NCBI GenBank assembly: GCA_013397795.1
Contig: VZTJ01005974.1
Span: 275,994-339,993 of the forward strand
Direction of reading: 5' to 3'
From: Orthonyx spaldingii
Taxonomy: Eukaryota; Chordata; Aves; Passeriformes; Orthonychidae
Length of the DNA: 64,000 nt
The position numbers and the translations under genes are program-made. The stretch's first letter is position 1; the number at the start of each line of letters is the position of its first letter. Positions 48,901-60,900 of the stretch are shown in pieces. A model generated the notes under the pieces. That model ran no database searches and was not told the origin of the DNA. It worked only from the letters and a program-made list of their open reading frames with translations.

Positions 48901-51900
48901 GTTTCCATCTCAGTGGAAATGTCAGCTCATCATTTCAGGAGCTGACTGTAGCAAAATGCTGTAGCTAGTGTCTTTCTTTCAGCAAGGAAACATTTCTGTT
49001 CAGCCACAGGAGAGCCTTGACAGGGGCAGCTCAGCCTTGGCAGCACCAGCAGGGACAGACTGCACAGAATCACAGAATCCCGGGATGGCTGGTGTTGGAA
49101 GGCACCTCTGGGAATCACCCAGTCCAACTCCCCTGGCAAGGCAGGGTCACCTGGAGCAGGTGACACAGGAATTTCTGATTTTTGGGATGTCCCCAGAGAT
49201 GGAGACTCCAGCCCCTCCCTGGGCAGCTGTTCCAGGGCTCTGCCCCCTCCATGGGCAGAAGTTCTTCCCCACGTTGAGGTGGACCTTGTGTTTCAGTTCA
49301 TGGCCATTGCTCCTCATCCTGTCACTGGCACCCCTGAACAGCCTGGCACCATCCTCTTGGAGACATTTTATGGATTGATGGGGATCCCCTCTCAGCTTTG
49401 CCTTCCCTACACTGACCATGCCCAGCTCCCACAGCCTCTCCTCACAACAGAGATGCTCCAGACCACAAATCCTGTCTGTGGCCCCCTCTGGACTCTCAGA
49501 TCTGCCCTGATTGGAACATTCTGGGTGAGTATTATCCCTTTCCCCCCAGAAGGCATGGCCAGACTGGGGCAGCTCTGCATGGCACAGATGTTGTTCTGCC
49601 CCACTGCTGCTTCCCACAGAGTCTCATCCCCTTCAGAGGCTCTGTGTGTGTGACCCCATAAACCCCATCCTCAGACACCACAGGGAAAAGCCTGATCCAG
49701 GCTCATCCTGAGCCTAGCTTCCCTGCTGAGACTGCTGACAAAGCTGCTAATTAATTCTGACTGTCACAGGATCTTTGTGCATGAATTCTATATTTGTAGC
49801 TTGTTGGCTTTTACACTGATATTTTATGAGATTATTAATTTTTTATGTAATTAATACTAATAATGAAGGAAAAAAAAAAAAAAAAAAAAAAAAGAGAACA
49901 CAATTATCACAGTTCTCTACCAAACAATTAGCAACAGAAAACTGTCTCTCACTTGCAAATGTGTTCAGGTGTGTGTGGCCCCTGTATTGATGGTCTGGGT
50001 AACATTGACCGTGGAGCATTAAAAAAAGGGACAAACAAACTTGCATTCGCCTGTGGAATTATCGCGGTGCAAACGTGACTTTCAGAAGGTGAAGCAGACT
50101 TTTCCAGGTGCTTTTTAGTGAGATGGCTGAAGGAAATCAGATCCCAGCTGGAGGAGGATATCCCCATGTCCATGTCCTGGCCCCCATCAAAGGCAGATAG
50201 GTTTGCCCCTCCTTGCCAGGCTGGTTTTCCACGTGTCCTGGGGGGAACCTGCTGGGTTTTACATTCCTGGTGCTGAAGGATCCAGCGTGGCTGGGGTGCC
50301 TGGTGTGTTTGCCTACTCCTGCAGTCCCTGGGGATGCTGTGGCTCTGGTTTTGCGTACATTATGTATTTACCTACCCCTGCAGTACCTGGGGATGCCGCG
50401 GCTCCGCCTCCCGGGCCCCGCGGCAGCGGCTCGGCCCCGCGGCTGCCGCGGCTGCCTTACCTTGAAAAAGGTCATTGTGGATCCGTCTCGGACAGCCCCG
50501 TACTCGATCTTGGTTTGCTTGGCCAGGTCATCCGCCGAGTCGATGGGCGATTCCATCCTCTCCACGGTCAGGAAGGCAGCCAGGTTGGCAGTATAGGATG
50601 AGATTATGATTAAGGTGAAAAACCACCATATTCCTCCAACTATTCTGGTGGAAAGAGCTTTGGGCATCAGCTCTGATCCTGTTACAACACCATCAAAACA
50701 ATCATATTAAAATGAGGCTGAAAGATGCCTTTCCTGATACCACAGACTGGTTTTAGGCACAGAATACTTTTATGAGCTGTAGCATGATAAAATGATTTCA
50801 ACAATAATCTCACAGATGCACAGCTGACATTTATAATGGTAACACACTGGGAAGGGGATGTGTGCCATGAGACATGACAAATGGAATTATCCTTGGGTCT
50901 GAGCCCCCTTACCTCTCTGAGCTAACCATCTTTGTGATATTAATCTTGTACATCCCCAGCAAGCTACACTGGTATTTTTCTCTGCTTCCGGAGTCCCTTT
51001 GTGCCTGTACACTGCAATCAATTTTGTAACCAGAGCTCTTTAGCAAATGCTATTCTGCTCACAGCTACCTGACAGAAATACTTCACAGGAGGAGCATCCT
51101 ATCGACACATCTCAGCACAAACAGGGAGATCAATACAGCCTCAGTGAACTCCAGGGAACCTCAGCTCAGCCCCCAGGAAACCTCTTTCTATAAATGTGTG
51201 CTTCAATTTGAAAAATCAGAGGGTCGATGACACATCCGTTGGATCTCCAGGGCGATGCAAAGGTTTGGACAGTGTATCTAACACTCCTTATTGCTGGAAA
51301 GGTTTGAGTAGGTCTCTGCCATGGCCATAAATTCCCACAGAGCAGCACATGTTACCTGCACTGAAATGGTTTCTAGGCAGCTCAGATAACCTCTGTTTCA
51401 GCCACGGAGATACTGGTGTTTCTAAGCATTCTGAGGCAATTTTTTCTCTTTTTTTAGAGCCATCCCCACTGAATTCTGTCCCTAATGTGGGATTCAAGGA
51501 TCTGGTTCAGCAAAGCTCTTAGGCCGCCACCTGAGCACTTCTGACTTCAAAGTTAAGTTTTTGCATAATTATTCTGCTGATGAGGGATGGACTTAAGAAA
51601 ATACTTAAATGCCTGTGAACAGAATGCTCAGGGCTAAAGCTTTTAATGTGACAAATGTGTTTTTATTGCTGGAAAGACACATTGACATATTATATCTCTT
51701 CAGCTATTCAATGAGTTCTGCAAGAAATTTCAACATGTTACCGAGAAGGTTTTCAGACTTTGCAAAAACTCTGAATGTGACTTTTGGGGCAGAGAATGAA
51801 AGGGTAAAACCTTCCCCACCAACCAGCAAACAGATTGGAGTTTGCTTTGTAAACACAGTTCTGTGTCTCATAAAGGTCAGAGCTAAGCTTAGCCCAGGGG

Positions 51901-54900
51901 TTGGAGTGTGTTGACAGAACTGCCAAACAGCGAGGGCACGTCTGAAAGCAAAAACTCTCACTTGAAATTTTTGAGTCCAAATGGAGTTGTTTCCAGAGCT
52001 GGAGCTCTGTCTGGGTTTGTGTTTGGGGTTCTCCTGTACTTTCTTGCTTTTCAGATTAGATTTTTTTTGTTAATATAATGAAATATTTCCTTATTGCTCT
52101 CTCTTTCTAAGCTGGGGTTGAGCTGCTGAAGCTGTGCTGATTCAGATCATCCTGAAGGAATTCTTGCTTTGAAGAGCTTAGGCAGCCATACAAATGGAAT
52201 TCCTACACTGGCCTCTGGTGCTGTGCCACACATATGGAACGTGCCAGCACTGCTCAGGAGTGGATGGAAAATCCCTGTGTGCTGCATTTGTGGGGTGAGG
52301 TGCCAAACCTCCTGTGATTTCCTGCAGCAAAACGATGTTTGTGGGAAAGAACACAGCGTGGTAATTCTGCACTGAGTGACTGCTCTGGTGAGGTGAGAGC
52401 AAACCCTGCTCCTGGCAGAGCCAAGTGGGGCAGCATCTCATTTTTCCTATGGTTCTTCCAGTGTTCACCTTTCCAAGGTTCCAGCAAAAAGCATTGGTTT
52501 GTCATAGAATAAGAGTGGCCTGGGCTGCAAGGGACCTTAAGGATCACCCAGTGCCACCCCTTGCCATGGGCAGGGACACCTTCCACTATCCCAGGCTGCT
52601 CCAAGCCCTGTCCAGCCTGGCCTTGGACACTTCCAGGGAACCAGGGGTAGCCACAGCTTCTCTGGGCACCCTGTGCCAGGGCCTCCCCACCCTCACAGGG
52701 AGGAATTTCTTCCTAATATCAAACCTAAGCCTACTCTGTCAGTCTGAATCCAGTCGCTTTGTCCTGTCCCTCCATTCCTTGTCCCCAGTCCCTCTCCAGC
52801 TCTCCTGGAGCCCCTTTAGGCCCTGCAAGGGGCTCTGAGCTCTCCCTGGAGCCTTCTCCTCTCCCGGTGAACACCCTCAGCTCTCCCAGCCTGGCTCCAG
52901 AGCAGAGAGGCTCCAGCCCTGGAGCAGCCCCTTGGCCTCCTCTGGGCTCTCTGCAGCAGCTTCATGTCCTTTAGCTGTTGGCCCCAGGGCTGGGGTAGCT
53001 CTGCAGGTGGGGTCTCACCTGAGTAGGGCAGAGGAACAAAATCCCCCTCCCCTGCTGCCCAGGCTGTGGGATCAGCCCGGGATCTGCTCCATCTCCACTG
53101 CTCCACCCTGGCTCTCTCTGCCCCAGCTGCTCCCACCTGCCCCATTCCTGGCTGAGCTGGGCTCTGAGGGACAGCTCTCCTTTCTGACAGGGACAGCGTC
53201 CCTGGATGGATTGGATGAAATGTGCCCTGTTTGGATGCTTTCAGAGGATGCATAACACATCTGAGACTTCCAGGGGAAAAACAGGGGAAGCAGCATCTAC
53301 GTCACAATGTTGCCAGCAAGACTCAGGGGCAGAGCCAATACTTGCTGAAGTCTCTCTAGTGCCTTTTTATGGCAGACATGACAGCCAATCCTGATCCAGA
53401 CTTTGCTCACGCTCTGTAGAAAAGAGAAAGTCTGATCATCACATTTTAAAATTGAATCACAAGTGGCTTCCAGTCAAGCATAACGAGCAGCTGCTGCCAA
53501 GGCGGAGGAGCGCAACGCTAGACCCAGACTTCCACCACCACTCACATCATGTCCAAACTCTTCACGTGACGATGATGCACAGACAATCACACCACAAGTT
53601 TGCACATGGAAACATTTGTGTTGCCTTACAAATGTTTTGGTTTTGTTTTTGGGTTTTTTTCCCCCTTTCTTTCTTTCTTTCTGTTTCTCTCTTTCTTTTG
53701 TTTGGTTTTGAATCTCCTTAAAAGACAAGCAGAGTCTGGTTGGGGCTGACTGTCATGTACCCAAGGTAGTGGTAACGAGCAGACACTGCATCCCACAGTT
53801 TGCTGTGGATGATGGTAAACTCCAAAAAAGGCAGGACATGGAAACACAAAATCCTGGGGCACTTTCACACACAGGGCATCCACAGTTAGATACACACACC
53901 TGCCTGATACTGTAAAACCTCAGCCTGTGTTTTACTGACAAATTGGAAGGAAAACAAAACAGAAAAAGCTCCAAAGCAAAGCAGAAATGCTCTTCTTTCA
54001 TCCAACTCATTCAAAGCAATTTCTGTGGGGAAGCTCTATATCCTCTCAATACATTAATGCACCACTAAAAGGAAGTGCATCTTAGGTACAATACAAACTT
54101 TATTCTCTACCATAGGTAAGAAAAATTCCTCTTTTTTTTTTTTTTTTTAATTTACTGCTACTCATGTCCATTAAAGAGGAAAGAATAAACTGTATCTGTA
54201 TGAATGCAGAGATGGTTTTACATTCCTTACTTAAATGTTTAGGAATTTAATACCAAGGTACTGCTGGGCTTTCCTCTGGATTGCCTTTTTGGTTGTCATA
54301 GGGTGGGGTCTTTTTAGTTCAGCTTTGATTCAACTTGAAATGTTTGTCAGAAGACATTTTCTCTCTTTTCTGTGGACCCCAGTTTTGGTGAAAAGTGATT
54401 TAATTGGAAACCTTAGAACATAAATGCCATAAACAAATGTGTTTAGTACGTAGATCTATTTGACTTCCCACATGGAGTAAACTTCACTGCCCCTCCTTGG
54501 CATCTGAGTAAAATGTCAGATCTTTCCAAAATCATCAGCAATGGGGGCTTGTGACTGGGTTAAGTTAAGGTTTCTAGGGTTGGATGAATTTACAGAAGGA
54601 TGGGACTCATACCTGCAGAAAAGCCATAGAAAACAAGGGTTTGGTGTTGGTTTTAAACAATGGGTTTGACAAGTGCCTGCAATCTCAACAGCCCTTCTGG
54701 AGAAAGATCATCTTTCCTTGTCTGGCAGCTGGAACACTTCTCGGGCAGCCAAGGCTATTTGTGTTGGGATGGAGCCCAACAGTTTCCTGCTGCCAAACCT
54801 CTTACACCAGTAAACTCAACTTCAGCATGAAGCACTTCATATCCCTCTCGGCATTTATTTCCATTTCAGCTGCAGAACTCCCGTGTGGCCCTGTCTGCTT

Positions 54901-57900
54901 CCCTTTCTCAGATGCTCGCCCTCCTTCCCCCTGGTGTGGGTTTCACAGCTCCCCAGTGGCACATGGCTTTGTTCCCTTGTGCTACTCTGCGTGTGTGAGA
55001 TCAGGTTTTACAGTACATGCTGCATTTACAGAGGGTGGAGTTTACCAGCACAGAAGCCCTTGAGCAGACTGTGGGACGTGTGCGAGAACGAAGTGTAACC
55101 GGTGTACCTTGCTGCATGAGAGCTCCAACTCCAAACCAGAAACTATTTAGTAAAGTAAAATTGTTTTCCACCACATCTGAGTCTGGGTTGCACGGGTGGG
55201 GGTTATACCACTCGTATGGTGTAAACCTGTGGCAGTCAACAGAAACAGTCTGTAAACATCGAGCAGAGTACACACGGCAAACCTGCTGAGCGGCGCACCC
55301 GGCACGGCACAACGCAGGAGCGGGCAGGGACAGCCTGGGCTGAGGGGCTGGCACGGGGATATACGGCAAAAGAGAGCCTGAAATGGGGGATGGTCCTGGG
55401 ACATTGAGCAAAGGAGAGCCTGGGGTGAAGGACTGGCCCTGGGACACTGAGCAAAGGAGAGCCTGGGGTGAAGGGTCTCCCCGGGACATCCAGCAGAGGA
55501 GAGCCTGGGGTGAAGGGTGTCCCTGGGACCTCTGGCACGGCCCCGTGCCAGCTGTGGAGCGATGGATGGATGGATGGATGGCACACTGCTGGGCCTGGCA
55601 CAGGGCTGCTCCTCCTTTCCTCCCTGCCCCGCTCACAGGGCACTGCTGGGAGCCACGGGGCCGCTCTTGGGAAGTGTTTAGGGAATAAGGAAGGAGCAGC
55701 AGCCCCTCAAGGCAGCACTGCCCGCTGTCTGTGGGTGCTGGGTGTGCTCTCCCCGCAGCAGCAGCTGACCATCGTTCCCAGAACCCCTGAATAGCTGAGC
55801 TGGCAGGGCCCCACAGCACCATGGAGCCCCAGTGTGGAGCAGGTGCCCACACAGGCCCAGCCCCGCAGCCGGGGCATTATGGGCACCCTGCTCCCCCAGC
55901 CTTGGGGGCGTTGGGAGCAGTGGCAGCTCCTGAAGCCTCAGGGGCACGGGATGGGCAGGGAGCTGCAGAGGATTCCCTGGGAGAGCTCTGGGCTGAGCAC
56001 ACACCCGGCAGGGGCACCCCAAGGCCTGCTCCTCCTCAGGGTCCCCGCTCTGGCTCCCGGTGCGGCGTGGCCTCCTCCTGGAGTGTGTGAATGCAGCTTT
56101 AATTGACAGCCTCACCCAACACATTCTAATTACTCTTGCAACAATATAATTAAACATTGAATTTATGCACGGTTGCGAGCGGAGTGCTTTGCTTAGCTGA
56201 AGTAATGAAGCCTGGTAATAATGAGACCATTAATTGGGAGAGGATGTAGCTTAGGATGCCATCAGCTGCATGATACCCAGAACAAGAGTAGCAAAAATCA
56301 CGACAAAAGGCAAAGTTTTCAGGTTCAAGATACAACAGTTCTGCATGCACCCATCAAAAGAAAAGCAATTCCCAAGTTATGTTTCAGGCTTCTGCTGGAA
56401 TAATGGAAGCAGCTGTTGTGGAGTGACCAGATTGTTCCCAACTCAGTTCATGCACACAGAGGGAAACACATCCTTAGCAAGAGACCCCCCGTTAGGACCA
56501 GTAGGTTGCCAACAGCCCTAGGAGTGCAGAGTTCCCCCCACAGTGTTCACACAGGCTACCAAGAAGAATAAATCCCTCTGCCTGACCTGCCTGGGAAGCC
56601 CAAGGCTAGGATTTTGCAGGGTTTCAGAAAACCACCACATTCAGTGCGTTGGACACAAACGCCTCCATCACAGAAAGAGCAAGAGAGCCATTGCTAGAAA
56701 GTGGCCATGAAATTCTGGCAGCAAAGCTCTGTCTTCCAGACTGGGAAGGTTTTTCTAGCCCTGGGTATATTTTTCAATGTGTTAGTAGGGTGTCTGTCTC
56801 TTTTTCACCTTGAAACAAAAGCTGATTTTCCTCTCATGTTTTTATTGCTGCGCTGAGCTCTGGTTTACAATTCAGCTGAATTCACTGCTCAGACCTTCTG
56901 TTTTCCTGGCCTTTTTCCCCATGGTTTTCTCCCTCTTCAGCAGCAGCTGTGCTGAGGTTTCTGGTAAAGGTGAGATGCTGAAGGTCACCCAAGCACCTTT
57001 TCCCACAGGGTCTGTGTGACATTATTGGCTCAGGGACTTGGCTCTACCTTCATTGATATAACAGCGCAGCTGACATGGCATTAGCAGAAAGGGAAATTTT
57101 GGCAGAAAACACCTCGTTCATTCACTGGCGGCGTACTTGGAACAGAGCTTTGCCAGTCTGCAACCCTTCACAGTGATAAAAACTTCAGTGTTTGAGTTTA
57201 AATATTAATGTAACAATGACAGGGCTATGCAAGGCTCAGAGACAAATGAGAAATTATTCAGCTGCTGAAAAGTTGCAAGAAATGACAGTAGGATTATACC
57301 AGTCTGTGAAAATTATTCCCAAGTATTTGTTTTCCAGGAACTGATGTCAAAATGTGGATAACCATTTCATTTACTGTGGCAGTGTTAAGAAGTGGATGGT
57401 TCCTGAGGTTATCAAAACCAACTGATATTTGCTGAAACACTTTGCAAATCTTACAGAGATCTTGATGGATTTGGAGGCATGGGCAGGTCTCCATGTGGGT
57501 TGCAAGAACAGCTTAGCTTAAAATGCAAAAATCTAAATGAACATGAACACAATTTTACTTCTTCAGTCCACGCAGCTGAATCTAACTGGGTACTGCTTTC
57601 AGGCATCAGCTCAAGGAAAGCATTTGTGTTCCCTTGCACTGTTCTGAGGTGGAGAGGGCTGGGGGATGTTTCCAGTCTTGGCACACAACTGCAGAAAAGT
57701 CAATCTGTCAGAGTGGAGCAGATTTCAGATTAGTCATGACTGAGATCATGGGTTGTGTACAGTAGGGTTGTTATTTATGGTACAGTGAGGCTCTGCAGGA
57801 GCCTGGCACAGTTGTGACTGATTGTCCACAGCCCCACAGCTGCCAGGGAGGGATAAACTCCTCTTTCACCTCACACCAACACTGGGAAGTTAACCCCTGA

Positions 57901-60900
57901 CCTCTCCTCCTCTAATTCACAGAACCATTTTCGCTGGAAAAGACCTCTGAAGCTGGATCTCCAGCAAAACCAACTTCACCTTTTGGTTTTTTAATCTTTG
58001 AGCTGTGTGCACCGTGAGTGGGAAAGGGAAATGTCTACATGCAAGTAACAACCTGCTTTTCAGCACATATCTGCTGGGGTGGTGCCTCCTGATGCAACCC
58101 ATTGGATATTTCTCTTGGAACAGCCCTTAAGGAAAGCAAAACCTCAATGCAATACAGAAAAGCGTCAGCAGTGTGGATGAGAAAGTACCAAGCCTTTGCA
58201 GAAAGATTTTAGGACTGGATAACCCCCTTAGGATGGTTTGATACCCCCGTACTCCACAGAGCCCATCCTACACCTGTGAGGGGAGAGGCTGTGGTGGCAT
58301 CTAAACTCTGTTCTGGCCTTACCTGGCAATGACAAAGAGGACACAGCTGACTCCCAGGCAGGCCAGGAGGACATACATCCAGATATCCGGGGAGAGAGGG
58401 TTTAGAAAGGAGAAGACCCCGGGGTTCGTCCCGTTGGGCTTCCGGTACAAGATGCTGATTCCCAGTGTCATGAAGGGCTTGGAAAAGTCAATCACTTTCT
58501 CTCTGACATAGGTAATGGTGAGAGGAGCAACAGCTAGGTCAGCTTTCTGCAAACACAAAAGGGAGAACACTCATCTCATTCATGTTCAGCAAACCCACTG
58601 CAATTCTCTCCATTTCTTCCCCAAGTATTAAAAATTAATCCAAAATTGGCTCAAATTCAATGAGATCTAACATCTCTAGGCTATTTTGGGGGGTGTGACA
58701 CTCCGTTTCCTCGTTTTACAAGGCGGGGGGACATTTGGGGCATGGCCACAGATGGAGGTTCCCCCCCAACACTTACAGACTGTTCATTCAGAATTTCCTG
58801 CTCTAATGGGTGGCAAAACAGACACTCCAATGGCTCTGAAAGGTGAGAACCACAACGAAGGTTTCATACATAAAATACCCCAGGTGAAAGGAGAATAGAG
58901 AGAGAAGGGTTCAGTCTCACATGATCTATGAGTTCCTTGACCATCCCATTCCACTCTCCCTTGTCATTCTGGGCTCCGTATTTGCCGTCAGAAACGAGTT
59001 TGACCTCATAGATGAAGCCTAAAATATTTGACAGCTCCTTTAGCAAGTCCAGGCAGTACCCCTCGAATCTGTCATTGCCATACAAGGGCTTGTCAGACTT
59101 TTTGTACATCACATAGGGATCCTCCTGCAAGAAAAGACAGCAGACAGGCAGTGAGAGACATCAGGCCGGCTTCGCATTAGATCAGTTTCTCTACACGATG
59201 GGAATGTTTTCCAAAGGGATTGCAAGTAAATGGAAACCAGCAATTTACCCTGTGCATTAAAAGCTGTTCTAGGTGTGTTAACAAACTCACTGAATTAATT
59301 AGTGATGAGCATAAGGGCCCTACTTTTCAGTGGAATGGAGGATTTGTGGCTCCTAGGAACTTTAATTCCAGTTGTGCCCAGCAGCTCCAAGCTCAGACCC
59401 AAGGGCTGGACCCTACATTGTCTCACCCCAAGGGACAGGATGGGATACTGAAGGAGAGAGGATCCTAAATAACAGAAAAAAACTCATAAGGGGAATGTAA
59501 CATTTTATATTATGTGAAAATAAGTCTTTGCTGAGAAAAACCTTCAAATGGAACAAAGAGAGAATGGAGAACAGCACAGGCAGATTGTAAAATACACTGT
59601 TGTTTTTCTTTTTACAGGATTTTGGATAAAAGTTCTGGGGAAGTAGTTTAATGTGCCAAAACACCTCTGGCAATAGACAAATAGTGTAGAAGGGAGCCTG
59701 TGAGTTCTTTCCCTCCTCCTGAGGAATTAGGCAGAGCAACCGAACAAAAAGTGGCGTTACTGGGCAGGAGGAAAGCACGAGGCAGAGCAGCTCCCGAATA
59801 CCCAGTTACACCTTTTCCATTCCTCACTGTAAGAACAATGACTCCGTCTGTCTCTTTGCTGTTTGCCACGTTCTTTCAACCCTCTTTGTCTCATTTTCAG
59901 TAAAAAAGTGGGATGTATATGCACTGACTGCACAGCTAAATGTTTGTGTGTGTTCGTTCCTATGGGAGGAGAAGTGCACGGGATTCGTCTCTGAAACACT
60001 GGAGAAAGAGAATTTTGGAGGCAGAGATTCTCGAGAGTCTTCCACTGGCAGTAGGGTATTTTTGAGTCAATCTTGTAGATGTGTGTGTGGATTCTGAGCC
60101 TAACCCTAAAGATCTGGGGAGCCTTACCAAAATGGTGGTGACGATGAGCGTCCGGTTGGCCAGGGAGTCCGTGATGTTTGTGGAGCGGTCCTTGTTGCTG
60201 TCCGTCATGTTAAGGCCACTGTAGGAGTTCCAGACCCCAATCTGCACAGAGCAGAGCAGGTGAGAGACTGCCCTGATCCCTCAAACCCCTAAAGCACCGC
60301 CCTCGGGGCTCTGGTCACCTCAGGAAGGGGCTGAGTGCTGGAGGAGGGCAGGAGCTCAGAGAAACATTGAGGGCTGGTTCAGAAACCCCAGGGAATGACT
60401 GCAAAACGCATAAATGCAAACCCAGGAGCAGTGAGAGTACAAAGCTTGGCAGTGCAGTGCTGGGGTGGACAACTGGCTATTAAAGCGGATCATGCTGGCT
60501 TTGTTCTCTGCTAAAAAAAATGTGAAATGTCTATTTTCATGATTTTTTTAAAAATTTTGTCAGTGGTGGAGTTGAGACGTGGCAAGACCTCTCTCTTCTG
60601 ATAGAATAGATTTAAAGCCTGAATAAGTACATTGGAGAAGACTGATGGATGCATTCGCCTTCTGCTTGCCCTGTGCCTTCAGCAGGTTTAGCAAAGATTA
60701 TTCTGTCATTCCTGGACTCCTGCATATGCCAGAGCTAGTGATACCATTTCACACCCCAAGCAGTATTTGTTCAGCAAACATCAGTGCCCAAAGGCAAATT
60801 CCTTTCCAGCCACAGAGACAGTGAAAACTTCCAGTATTTACTGCCCAATCCAAAGCCTCCAGGGAAAGATCTTTGTGATTTCAGTGGATTTGTATCTACA

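Larger units (their letters stand above)
46274..50460. other. GRIK1 intron between M3 and S2 exons
   Basis: 4.2 kb with one long CR1 copy, a 25-nt A tract, and near its right end a 59-nt tandem duplication and CpG-dense block. Otherwise nothing recognised. Confidence 0.6.
50679..55107. other. GRIK1 intron downstream of the Q/R exon
   Basis: 4.4 kb. Contains one long CR1 (52505-53045), T-rich tracts (53638-53710, 54131-54148), and the candidate editing-complementary segments. In relatives this intron carries the cis element for Q/R editing. Confidence 0.65.

Noticed and set aside
55001..55852. 283-codon minus-strand open frame that includes the Q/R exon
   Set aside because: Only 55108-55226 is coding; the rest is intron kept open by the 42/43-nt minisatellite and GC-rich DNA. 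The acceptor at 55227 and the conserved exon ends show the true limits.
57918..57965. Short inverse CR1 terminus
   Set aside because: About 45 nt of partial similarity (CAGAACCATTTTCGCTGGAA), not enough for a feature.
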